DNA of 12,190 nucleotides from Oscillospiraceae bacterium (lineage in GTDB: Bacteria; Bacillota; Clostridia; Oscillospirales; Ruminococcaceae): assembly GCA_900768105.1 (NCBI GenBank), contig CAAGBQ010000095.1:1-12190 (forward strand), written 5' to 3'. How positions within the stretch are numbered: the first letter of the stretch is position 1; each line of letters starts with the position of its first letter. The position numbers and the translations under genes are program-made. Under the pieces are notes generated by a model, which was not told where the DNA came from, did no database searches, and saw only the letters and a program-made list of their open reading frames with translations. Shown here piece by piece: positions 5,264 through 12,156 of the stretch.

Positions 5264-6760
5264 TCAGCCGATAACCTCTGCGCCGGTGCTTGGGTTTTGT
5301 TCGCCTTTTTCGGACGCGGCAGCGCCGATTTTGATTACAGGGCTGTCATCGTTGGGCGCGGGTTTTGGGGTGGGTTCGGGTTCGGGTTCCTCCACTACGG
5401 AAGCGGCGCGGAAAACCTGCGTATCGCCGACATAAAGATAGTCGCGCCAATTCAGCAGCTCACTCTTCCATTCGCCCTCATAAAGCTGATTTCCGTCAAA
5501 ATCGTAAAGACGGAAGGTTCCGGGAAGGGAGAAATTCTCTGCATTATCCATATCTATAAGGCGGTAACTGTCGCTTGTGGTTCTGATATCGAAAACAACA
5601 TTTGTAAGAGTTATTTTTTCATCCGTTTCAAGTGCATTTTCTTCCGCAACTACAACAAGCTTTCCGCCGATAATTTCAATATTTCCTCCGGCGTCTATTC
5701 CCTCTTCGCCGGTGCTGAAAACATCGGTGTTGCAGTTTTTGATAGTTATATTTCCGCCAACTTGCATAGCTTCTTCATTGGAAACAAGCTTTACGGTGCT
5801 GTTTTCTATGGTGAGGTCGGACTCCCTCTCATAGTCCTCGGACCAATTTACATCAATGCCCTCGTCACTGGTAATAAAGTCGAGCTTTGCGTTTCTGATA
5901 AAGGTATCTCCATAGCTTATAAAGCCGTCGCTTCCGACTTCGATGTTCGCGGCAATATTTTCTACGGTAAGCGCGCCGTCCGCATATACGCCTTCCTCAT
6001 CCGCACAAATATCAAGGACGGATTTATCCGCTCCGTTGCCCTTTATTGTAAGCGCGCCTTCGCAGGCGATTCCGTCCTGTCCGTTGCCATAACTCCGCAG
6101 AGTAGCTTTACCCTCCACAATTAAAGTGGAACCATCCGGCAAAGTTATGCCTGCGCCGTCCTCTGCTGCGCCCGCATAATAAAAGCCGTCCTTAATGGTA
6201 AGGGTTTTGCTTGCCGCATCCCAAGCCCAAAGGTCGCCCTCCGCGGGGACGGGTGGATTTTCCGTATTGAAATTGAGAGGCGTACTTACTCCGTTTTTCA
6301 CCACAAGCTTTGCTTCCGCGGTGCAAACGCCTACATAACCGGAGTCAAACCCATGGAAAAGGATGTAATATTCATCGGTTCTATCGGCGACAAATGTCAT
6401 TCTTTCGCCGGAGTTATAATAATTATCGGAATCCTTTGAAGATATCTGTTCAAACGCTTCGCCGTTCTTCCGATATACTTTAATCACGGTATCTACATTG
6501 CTTGCTTTGTTATAGAACTTTGTTTCTATAACATTTTGTGCCTCAAGATTTACTTTAACCGCAAAGCCATAGGCTGTACGGCCTTCAAAGTCAATAGCTT
6601 CTTCCGAACCAAGCTCATACTCCGTTGCCATGGGAAGCGTCACTGTCTGCGCCGCATTAAGTACATCATCAAGCGTTTTGGTTTCGCCCTCCGCAAACAC
6701 GGAAACACCGAGGGAAAGCACCATTGCAAGTGCAAGAACAATGCTTATAATCTTTTTCAT
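5264..6760 (-). CDS. Secreted PPC/beta-helix carbohydrate-binding-type surface protein
   Basis: A 498-residue exported protein. Residues 1-23 are a typical signal peptide (KKIISIVLALAM core, cleavage after VFA). Residues ~45-155 resemble a pre-peptidase C-terminal (PPC) beta-sandwich, with DTVIKVY and a D-E-Y-Y-I-L-F strand. Residues ~180-430 hold about seven irregular repeats of 20-30 residues carrying E/D-G-I/V and L-T-I/V-x-N patterns, as in the right-handed beta-helix of DUF4353/Cthe_2159-type polysaccharide-binding proteins. A Pro/Glu linker (~455-472) suggests wall spanning. The C-terminus contains NPSTGA, a sortase-like motif, but ends four residues later without the usual hydrophobic helix and basic tail. 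ATG 6760 has AAAGGAGG 11 nt upstream. Acidic composition fits an extracellular protein. Likely ligand: a plant or host polysaccharide or the cell's own wall; this is inference. Confidence 0.8.
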   Translation of the reverse strand: MKKIISIVLALAMVLSLGVSVFAEGETKTLDDVLNAAQTVTLPMATEYELGSEEAIDFEGRTAYGFAVKVNLEAQNVIETKFYNKASNVDTVIKVYRKNGEAFEQISSKDSDNYYNSGERMTFVADRTDEYYILFHGFDSGYVGVCTAEAKLVVKNGVSTPLNFNTENPPVPAEGDLWAWDAASKTLTIKDGFYYAGAAEDGAGITLPDGSTLIVEGKATLRSYGNGQDGIACEGALTIKGNGADKSVLDICADEEGVYADGALTVENIAANIEVGSDGFISYGDTFIRNAKLDFITSDEGIDVNWSEDYERESDLTIENSTVKLVSNEEAMQVGGNITIKNCNTDVFSTGEEGIDAGGNIEIIGGKLVVVAEENALETDEKITLTNVVFDIRTTSDSYRLIDMDNAENFSLPGTFRLYDFDGNQLYEGEWKSELLNWRDYLYVGDTQVFRAASVVEEPEPEPTPKPAPNDDSPVIKIGAAASEKGEQNPSTGAEVIG

Positions 6761-6839
6761 TTCGTGGGTATCCTCCTTTTATCGGCTTTTGCCCTTTATA
6801 AAAGATTTCTCTTTGTCTATATTAAAACACAATTTTTGA

Positions 6840-6861
6840 GTTTAATCAATAGTTTAATCAA
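6840..6861. repeat. 10-bp direct repeat upstream of the beta-helix gene
   Basis: GTTTAATCAA occurs at 6840-6849 and again at 6852-6861, a 12-bp period, about 80-100 bp before the ATG of the beta-helix gene. On the minus strand this is TTGATTAAAC twice. The first copy could provide a weak -35 (TTGATT with TTTAAT 17 bp on). A regulator-binding site is possible but unproven in this AT-rich stretch. Confidence 0.35.
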
Positions 6862-6886
6862 AAGTTTTTGGGGAATTTTTGCAAAC

Positions 6887-6912
6887 AAAAAAGCAGCGGC
6901 ATAAAGCCGCCG
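6887..6912 (-). terminator. Intrinsic terminator of the ferritin-like gene
   Basis: On the minus strand, a 7-bp stem with one G-U pair (6906-6912 with 6894-6900) closes a 5-nt loop, followed by CTTTTTTG. It lies just after the stop of the gene ending at 6921. Confidence 0.8.
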
Positions 6913-6920
6913 TTTTTTGC

Positions 6921-7355
6921 TTAAAGATATTGGCGCAAATCCGCCCGAAGGTCCTCCTCCAACCGAATAAGCCGCTTTGCAATGTCCTTTGATTTTTCGT
7001 CCGCCGCTTTGTACTGGTTAAGATATTTTGAAAGGGACTTTGTTCCCATATCGCACCCATCGGTAAGCAAATCCGCAATGGTTGCGTCGGAATCATCCGT
7101 CGCCATTTTCATATTTGTTTTAATCCAGGACATACCCTTTGCAACGGGGCTTGGCTCCTTGCCTTCATCGTGGTAGCTGTTCAAAAGAACATTTATCTCC
7201 GTTTTCAGCTTTTCGTGCTCCGTTTTGCAGCGGTTGAGCGCCATTTTCAGGTCGGAGGAACCGGCCTTGCTCATAACATCGGAAATGGCGGAAACGCCCA
7301 TATCAACGCCCGCATCGCACTCGCGCAGCAGCCTTATTGTATCGTTTTCAATCAT
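6921..7355 (-). CDS. Ferritin-like helical-bundle protein, DUF2383-like
   Basis: A 144-residue, almost wholly helical, soluble protein with no signal peptide. Its four amphipathic segments (residues ~4-27, ~34-60, ~68-95, ~98-140) fit a four-helix ferritin-like bundle of the DUF2383/PA2169 type. Recognisable blocks are IRLLRECDAGV near the start and AKGMSWIKTNM and LTDGCDMGTKSLSKYL in the second half. Clear metal-ligand pairs (E-x-x-H) are sparse, so a structural or stress role is as likely as iron oxidation; the function is unknown. ATG 7355 has GGAGG about 10 nt upstream. It is divergent from the DUF11 gene and a single-gene unit with its own terminator. The family label comes from memory of similar Clostridia proteins. 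Confidence 0.7.
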   Translation of the reverse strand: MIENDTIRLLRECDAGVDMGVSAISDVMSKAGSSDLKMALNRCKTEHEKLKTEINVLLNSYHDEGKEPSPVAKGMSWIKTNMKMATDDSDATIADLLTDGCDMGTKSLSKYLNQYKAADEKSKDIAKRLIRLEEDLRADLRQYL

Positions 7356-7516
7356 AGCAAAAAATCCTCCGGAAGCTTTTTGCTTTTATTTTTCCTTTTT
7401 GCGGCGGATTTATGCGCGGCAGCTTTCGGTTTTTATTTGCGATGGCGCTTCGCGCAGTCCTAACATAAAATTATAGTGCGGAGAAAGAAGCACCTCCGCG
7501 AAAGGAGAAATTTTTA
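7356..7516. promoter_or_regulatory. Divergent regulatory region between the helical-bundle and DUF11 genes
   Basis: This 161-bp spacer must hold both promoters. On the minus strand a TATAAT lies at 7470-7475, with no good -35. On the plus strand TATAGT at 7472-7477 has a poor -35 (TTCGCG at 7449-7454). CATAAAATT at 7464-7472 loosely resembles the -10 of late sporulation sigma factors. GCGGAG (7478-7483) and CTCCGC (7494-7499) can form a hairpin just before AAAGGAGA (7501-7508), the ribosome site of the DUF11 gene. Confidence 0.4.
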
Positions 7517-8368
7517 ATGGCTCAATTTACCAACCAAGCAACCATTTCCTATACCGGCGGCGAAGCTGCATCCAACATCGTCACCGGAGAAATCACCCAG
7601 GCAATAATTATGACAAAAACCGCGGCGGAGGATTGCTACCGCCAGGGCGACATCCTGACCTATGTTGTAAGCATCCGCAACACCGGAGAAGCGGGCTTTA
7701 CCGGTCTTACCCTTACGGATAATCTCGGCGAATACGCCTTTGGCGAAGGCGCCCTTGTGCCGCTTTCCTACACCGGACTTGTGCTTTATTATGTAAACGG
7801 CGTTCTTCAGCCCACACCCACGGTTACGGAAGGGCCGCCTTTTGTAATCCGCGGCATTGATGTTCCCGCAGGCGGCAGCGCCGTTATTGTTTACCGTGTT
7901 CGCGCCGGAGAAACCGCGCCCCTTGGTGAAGAAGCGGCCATCACCAACAGAGTAACGCTTACCGGCGGCGGGCTTATTACTCCGGTGGAAGCGGAAGAAG
8001 CCCTCGGCGCCTGCACCGGCGCGGCGCTTTCCATCGTAAAGGCGCTTAACCCCACCTCCGTTACCGAAAGCGGAAGACTCACCTATACCTTCACCATTTC
8101 CAATAACGGAGTTACTGCCGCGGACGCTGCGGCGGGCATTGTTTTCAGCGATACCTTTGACCCGAAGCTTTCCAACATTACCGTTACCCTTAACGGAGAA
8201 GTATGGCCCGCCGCAGGCAACTACACCTATAACGCGGCAACGGGCGAATTTTCTACCGTTGCGGGCAAAATCACCGTTCCGGCGGCAACCTTTACGCAAA
8301 ACCCCACTACCGGCGTTTGGAGCGTAGCTCCGGGCGTTACCGTTCTTGAAATAAGCGGAACGATTTAA
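7517..8368 (+). CDS. DUF11 repeat protein (surface-type Ig-like domains)
   Basis: A 283-residue beta-rich protein made of two DUF11-type Ig-like repeats: residues ~20-165 (core T-K-T-A, G-D-I-L-T-Y-V-V-S-I-R-N-T-G, T-L-T-D-N-L) and ~168-283 (core S-I-V-K-A-L-N-P, G-R-L-T-Y-T-F-T-I-S-N-N-G, V-F-S-D-T-F). The short N-terminus MAQFTNQATISYTGGEAASN is itself a partial strand pair seen in Clostridia homologues. There is no signal peptide, membrane helix or sorting signal, which is odd for a domain usually found outside the cell. Release on the spore surface or a non-classical route are possibilities only. Codons favour C-ending forms (ACC, ATC, TTC) more than its neighbours, suggesting high expression. 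ATG 7517 has AAAGGAGA 9 nt upstream. A strong terminator follows, so it is monocistronic. Confidence 0.8.
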   Translation: MAQFTNQATISYTGGEAASNIVTGEITQAIIMTKTAAEDCYRQGDILTYVVSIRNTGEAGFTGLTLTDNLGEYAFGEGALVPLSYTGLVLYYVNGVLQPTPTVTEGPPFVIRGIDVPAGGSAVIVYRVRAGETAPLGEEAAITNRVTLTGGGLITPVEAEEALGACTGAALSIVKALNPTSVTESGRLTYTFTISNNGVTAADAAAGIVFSDTFDPKLSNITVTLNGEVWPAAGNYTYNAATGEFSTVAGKITVPAATFTQNPTTGVWSVAPGVTVLEISGTI

Positions 8369-8377
8369 CCTTTTTTT

Positions 8378-8410
8378 GCGGAGCATCCCCCGCGGATGCT
8401 CCGCGCTTTT
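8378..8410 (+). terminator. Intrinsic terminator of the DUF11 gene
   Basis: A perfect 11-bp stem (8378-8388 with 8394-8404), 5-nt loop, followed by GCTTTT. It starts 10 nt after the stop codon. Confidence 0.88.
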
Positions 8411-8441
8411 CGGCAAACGGCAAACTTTGCGCAAAAAGCTC

Positions 8442-8470
8442 TTGACATTGAAAAATGCGTATGATATAAT
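8442..8470 (+). promoter_or_regulatory. Consensus sigma-A promoter of the MATE gene
   Basis: TTGACA (8442-8447) and TATAAT (8465-8470) with a 17-bp spacer: a perfect consensus. Expected transcript start is about 8477, giving a leader of about 100 nt before the ATG at 8578. Confidence 0.92.
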
Positions 8471-8485
8471 CACAAAAACTCGCAC

Positions 8486-8562
8486 GGAGGCGCGTTGTTC
8501 AAAAGAAACAGCAAGCCGGATAAGGCGCAGGCTGAAATGCCTGTTCCTTATCCGGCTTTTTT
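8486..8562 (+). promoter_or_regulatory. MATE leader with attenuator-like terminator hairpin and possible leader ORF
   Basis: Arms 8513-8532 and 8539-8558 pair at 18 of 20 positions (a 2x2 internal mismatch) around a 6-nt loop, and the right arm runs into six Ts (8557-8562). This is a full intrinsic terminator between a consensus promoter and the gene it serves, so transcription is probably attenuated unless the hairpin is prevented. GGAGG (8486-8490) followed by TTG at 8495 could start a leader peptide whose translation crosses the hairpin. That frame is also the frame of the MATE body. The inducing signal is unknown, and I see no known riboswitch consensus. Confidence 0.75.
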
Positions 8563-8577
8563 GATTCGGAGGAAAAA

Positions 8578-9904
8578 ATGGATCTTATTAACGGAAAAAA
8601 TCAAACCAATCTATTTTAAATATCTTTCTGCCGCCTTTGGCAGTGCACTTATCTCAAGCATATACGGAATTGTGGATATGGCGATGGTCGGTCAATATCA
8701 GGGGCCGAACGGCACCGCCGCCCTTGCAGTTGTTGCTCCGGTTTGGAACATAATTTACAGCCTTGGGCTTTTAATGGGAATTGGCGGAAGCGTTATTTTC
8801 AGCATGAAGCGCGGCGGCGGACAAAGCCGCGGAAGCGAAAATCAGTATTTTACCGCCGCAGTCATCGGTTCCGCAATTCTTGCGGCAATTGCCTGGGCGG
8901 GGCTTATTGCATTTGAAAAACCGGTGCTTACCTTCTTCGGCGCGGATGAAGAATTGCTTTTGCTTGCGCGGCGTTATCTTCTTCCGGTGAAATTTGTATT
9001 TCCACTGTTTTTGTTTAACCAAATGCTGGCCGCGTTTCTCCGAAACGACGGAAACCCCGCCCTTGCCACGGCGGGCGTTCTTGCCGGAGGAATTTTTAAT
9101 GTATTCGGCGATTATTTCTTTGTTTTTACCTGCGATATGGGAATTTTCGGCGCAGGGCTTGCCACGGCGCTCGGCTCCGCAATTTCCTTTGGGGTTATGC
9201 TTTCGCACTTTTTCAGCCGCAAAAATACTCTTCGCTTTATCAAGCCGGAAAAGCTTTTTGTCCGGCTTAAAGAAATTTCCGTAGGCGGCTTTTCTTCCTT
9301 TTTTATTGATGTTGCCATGGGTATTTTGACCGTGCTGTTCAACCGTCAAATCATGAAATACCTTGGCGGCGATGCCCTTTCCGTTTATGGCCCGATTATA
9401 AACATAAGCACCTTTGTGCAATGCTGCGCATACAGCGTCGGCCAGGCGGCACAGCCCATTATCTCCACCAACTTCGGCGCGGCAAAGGGCTGCCGCATAA
9501 AGGAAACACTGCGCCTTGCCCTTTATTCCACCGCGTTTTTCGGCATATTTTGTACGGCCTTGAGCATGGCGTTCCCAAACCTCTATATCCGCATTTTTAT
9601 GGATGCGACGGAAAATATCTTTGCAATTGCTTCCGCAATAATCCGCGCGTATTCCGTTTCGTTCCTGCTTTTGCCGCTGAATATTTTTTCCACCTATTAT
9701 TTTCAGGCGATTATGCAGCCAAAGGCTGCATTTATCGTTTCCGTTGCACGCGGGCTTGTGATAAGCGGCGCGCTTATCCTTATTCTTCCGGCAATTGCAC
9801 CTGCGGATTCAATTTGGCTTGCAATGCCGGTAACGAAGCTTTTGACCGCGGCATATGTTGTTTTTGCCATGAGGAAATATACAAAAGCACTTCCGGAAGA
9901 ATAA
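8578..9904 (+). CDS. MATE-family multidrug efflux transporter, with a 1-nt frameshift near the start
   Basis: An inner-membrane antiporter that exports cationic drugs or metabolites using an Na+ or H+ gradient. The body has the expected ~12 membrane helices in two six-helix halves, with family-typical IVDMAMVGQYQGPNGTAALAVV in the first loop/helix region and AAAFLRNDGNP-type sequence (LAAFLRNDGNPALATAG) after helix 4. GGAGG (8568-8572) lies 5 nt before ATG 8578, which reads MDLINGK and then leaves frame at an A6 tract (8595-8600). Removing one A gives MDLINGKIKPIYFKYLSAAF, which fits the family N-terminus, and a product of ~441 residues, a normal length. As read, the ATG frame stops after 13 residues; only the TTG at 8495 is open throughout (469 codons). 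This may be a sequencing error, phase variation or a pseudogene. A terminator follows at 9941-9967. Confidence 0.88.
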
Positions 9905-9940
9905 CTTTTGCGACCGTATACAAAAAAACTTGCAAACAAT

Positions 9941-9967
9941 AAAAGCACCCCGACAAAGGGTGCTTTT
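9941..9967. terminator. Bidirectional intrinsic terminator
   Basis: A perfect 10-bp stem (9941-9950 with 9958-9967) with a 7-nt loop and A/T-rich arm ends, between the MATE gene and the convergent U32 gene (stop at 9977-9979). T runs on either strand are partly inside the stem (TTTT). Confidence 0.82.
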
Positions 9968-9976
9968 ACTTTGTTG

Positions 9977-12010
9977 TTACAACAGTTCTCTGAAATAAAG
10001 TCCGGCGGTTCGCTCCGTATCCGCAGGCTGCTTTGCCGCAAAAAGGTGATAGACCTCCTCGCAGCGGCGCGGCTGCTCCACAGTAAACCAAAGGGTGATA
10101 AAATCAATGCCGCCGATTTCGCGGTCCGCGACCCAAAGGGGCAGACTGTTAAGCAGGGTGCCGAATTTCCGCTCGAAGCAAAGGTAGGTAAATTCCTTGC
10201 CCATTCTGTCGCGGAGCTTTCCGCTTCCGGTACAGCCGCCGCAGCCGGAGGGCTTTTTAAGCGGGCAGGCGCGGGTCCGCATAAGCGGAAGATAGCCATA
10301 GCCAAGGATTCCGCGGGGAATTTTGCCGCCAAGGCGGCGAATTTTCGCCGCAGAAAGCTCGAAGGAAACCGTAGCATCCGAAAGCCCGAACCGTTCGTAT
10401 TCCGAAAGGGAAACACTGTTCAGTATATTAAGCCCATGACCGCCGTGAAGGGTCATCCCCGCTTTTTTTGCCAATGCAAGGGTTCCGATATTGTCGCAGA
10501 CAACATCGCTTATTCCGGCGGCTTTAAGCGCCGCAAGGCGCTTTTTCAGTTTTTCTTCATCCGCAGGAAAAACCAGCGGCGGAAGCTCCGCAAAAAGCCG
10601 CCCACAAAAGCGTTCCGCCGCTTCCGGATGCTTTTCAATTTCCGCGATGGGCAGAATTACTGCCGCGGCGGAGCTTTCAAAACACGCCTGCTCATATTTT
10701 TCAAAGCGGAGCCGAAGCGCCGCAGCGCCGCAGGCGTGCTTTTCAATTTCCGGCAGGGGCGCTTCGATAAATTTCTTCGGAAAAACGCGGCTGCGCATTT
10801 CCAAAAGCCGCGCAAGGGCACTGCGGCGCATTTCGTTTATTTCCCCCGCGGGAATAATCGGTTCGCCCTCCGCCGCAAAATCAAGCTTTTTCAAGAAAAA
10901 CGGCGTTCCGCCCGTTTTGGAAAGATAGCGGCGGGCAAGCTCATAATCCGTGGGCGCTTTCAGCGCTTTTTGGCAGGGGGCGCCGCTTATTTTTACCTCA
11001 TTTTCGCCATCGGTTACAAAAAGTTCCGCAGGAGCCTTCTCCGAAACGGAAAGGGACATATTGACCGGCACACTTTGCGCTTCGTCCTTGTATATATTCC
11101 CAAGGCTTTTAAAAACCCGTTCCCCTGCGGTTACATCATCGTGGGAGCGAAAGCCGAACATATCCGCGCCGCGCCTTCCGGTAAAATAGCCGTCGGTAAA
11201 GCCCTGGCGGGAAAAAACCGCACGCAGGCTTTCCATATCCGGAACGCCGCCGGAAAGGGCTGTTTTGCAGGCGGTGACTGCCGCGGCAACATATTCCGGC
11301 CGTTTCATTCTGCCCTCTATCTTAAAGGAGCAGACGCCCGCGGCAGCAAGCTCCCTTATATGCTCCACATATGACATATCCTTCAGCGAAAGGGCATGCT
11401 CCTTTTCGCCAAAGCGGAAATCAAGGCGGCACGGCTGGGCGCAAAGACCGCGGTTTCCGCTTCTTCCGCCTATCATTGAGGAAAGATAGCACGCGCCGGA
11501 CATACACATACAAAGCGCGCCGTGAACAAAAACTTCAAGCTCCGCATCCGTCCCCGCGGCGATTGTTTTTATCTCCTCCAAAGAAAGCTCGCGCGCGAGC
11601 ACCACGCGCGAAAAGCCAAGCGCCTGCGCCGCTTTTACTCCGGCAAGGTTGTGTACTGTCATTTGAGTGGAAGCGTGCATTGCAATATCCGGACAATGCT
11701 CGCGCACAAGCTTTGCGGCGGCAAGGTCCTGCACAATAACCGCATCGGCTCCGCTTTCCGCAATTTCCTTTATTTCCTCCAAAAGCGCGGGCAGCTCATT
11801 ATCCATAACCAGTGTATTAAGCGTTACATGGACCTTTACATTCCGCGCATGGCAATATGCCACCGCTTCGGAAAGCTCCGTTTCTCCGAAATTGGCTGCG
11901 CCGCGCCGCGCATTAAAATTTTTCGCGCCGAGATATACTGCGTCCGCTCCTGCGCGCACCGCCGCCAAAAGCTGCTCCTTTCCGCCCACCGGCGCAAGAA
12001 TCTCCTCCAC
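9977..12010 (-). CDS. Peptidase U32 family protein with DUF3656-type region (RlhA-like)
   Basis: A 677-residue cytosolic protein of the U32 family. Characterised relatives such as E. coli RlhA and TrhP are iron-sulfur RNA hydroxylases rather than true peptidases, so an rRNA or tRNA modification role is likely. The N-terminal TIM-barrel-like domain has LAPVGGKEQLLAAVRAGADA, VYLGAKNFNARRGAANF, HASTQMTVHN, and a cluster of cysteines C167, C169, C174, C190 and C194 around ACYLSSMIGGRSGNRGLCAQ. Then comes FKIEGRMKRPEYVA and a central region of the DUF3656 kind, as in RlhA. Near the C-terminus, TRACPLKKPSGCGGC adds further cysteines. GTG 12010 is chosen because GGGGG lies ~8 nt upstream and the protein then starts M-E-E-I-L-A-P, as in the family. 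A TTG at 12049 only extends the frame without support. Confidence 0.92.
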   Translation of the reverse strand: MEEILAPVGGKEQLLAAVRAGADAVYLGAKNFNARRGAANFGETELSEAVAYCHARNVKVHVTLNTLVMDNELPALLEEIKEIAESGADAVIVQDLAAAKLVREHCPDIAMHASTQMTVHNLAGVKAAQALGFSRVVLARELSLEEIKTIAAGTDAELEVFVHGALCMCMSGACYLSSMIGGRSGNRGLCAQPCRLDFRFGEKEHALSLKDMSYVEHIRELAAAGVCSFKIEGRMKRPEYVAAAVTACKTALSGGVPDMESLRAVFSRQGFTDGYFTGRRGADMFGFRSHDDVTAGERVFKSLGNIYKDEAQSVPVNMSLSVSEKAPAELFVTDGENEVKISGAPCQKALKAPTDYELARRYLSKTGGTPFFLKKLDFAAEGEPIIPAGEINEMRRSALARLLEMRSRVFPKKFIEAPLPEIEKHACGAAALRLRFEKYEQACFESSAAAVILPIAEIEKHPEAAERFCGRLFAELPPLVFPADEEKLKKRLAALKAAGISDVVCDNIGTLALAKKAGMTLHGGHGLNILNSVSLSEYERFGLSDATVSFELSAAKIRRLGGKIPRGILGYGYLPLMRTRACPLKKPSGCGGCTGSGKLRDRMGKEFTYLCFERKFGTLLNSLPLWVADREIGGIDFITLWFTVEQPRRCEEVYHLFAAKQPADTERTAGLYFRELL

Positions 12011-12072
12011 GGCAAGCACCCCCTTTATATAAAAACACTTTATCCGCAAAAACGCATATAACTAACTTTATT

Positions 12073-12104
12073 ATAATAGCATAAATTGCGCCAACACGCA
12101 ATTT
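12073..12104 (-). promoter_or_regulatory. Predicted promoter of the U32 gene with overlapping palindrome
   Basis: On the minus strand TTGCGT (12096-12101) and TATTAT (12073-12078) are 17 bp apart; TATAAT is also present at 12070-12075 with a longer spacer. A perfect 8-bp inverted repeat, AAATTGCG (12083-12090) and CGCAATTT (12097-12104) with a 6-bp spacer, covers the -35 and spacer, the position expected for a repressor operator. Transcript start would be about 12066. Confidence 0.55.
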
Positions 12105-12156
12105 TTTGAGAAAATTATAAAAAAATTTGCGAAAACACTTGATTTTTATCTCCGCA

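Noticed and set aside
4512..5435. 307-codon plus-strand frame overlapping the membrane-protein gene
   Set aside because: It is rich in Arg and Cys with low-complexity texture, runs through a strong terminator and into the antisense of the beta-helix gene. The 4573 frame has the promoter, hydrophobic helices and stop before the terminator.
7514..8485. 323-codon minus-strand frame antisense to the DUF11 gene
   Set aside because: Shadow frame with Gly/Lys/Arg-rich sequence; it crosses the DUF11 terminator and the MATE promoter.
8477..8577. Known riboswitch (guanidine or ykkC type) in the MATE leader
   Set aside because: The leader is too short for the large class, and I see no tandem hairpins with ACGR loops; only a terminator hairpin and a small upstream stem are visible.
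9908..11374. 488-codon plus-strand frame antisense to the U32 gene
   Set aside because: Shadow of a clear, fully conserved U32 protein on the other strand; Lys/Arg-rich composition and no ribosome site.
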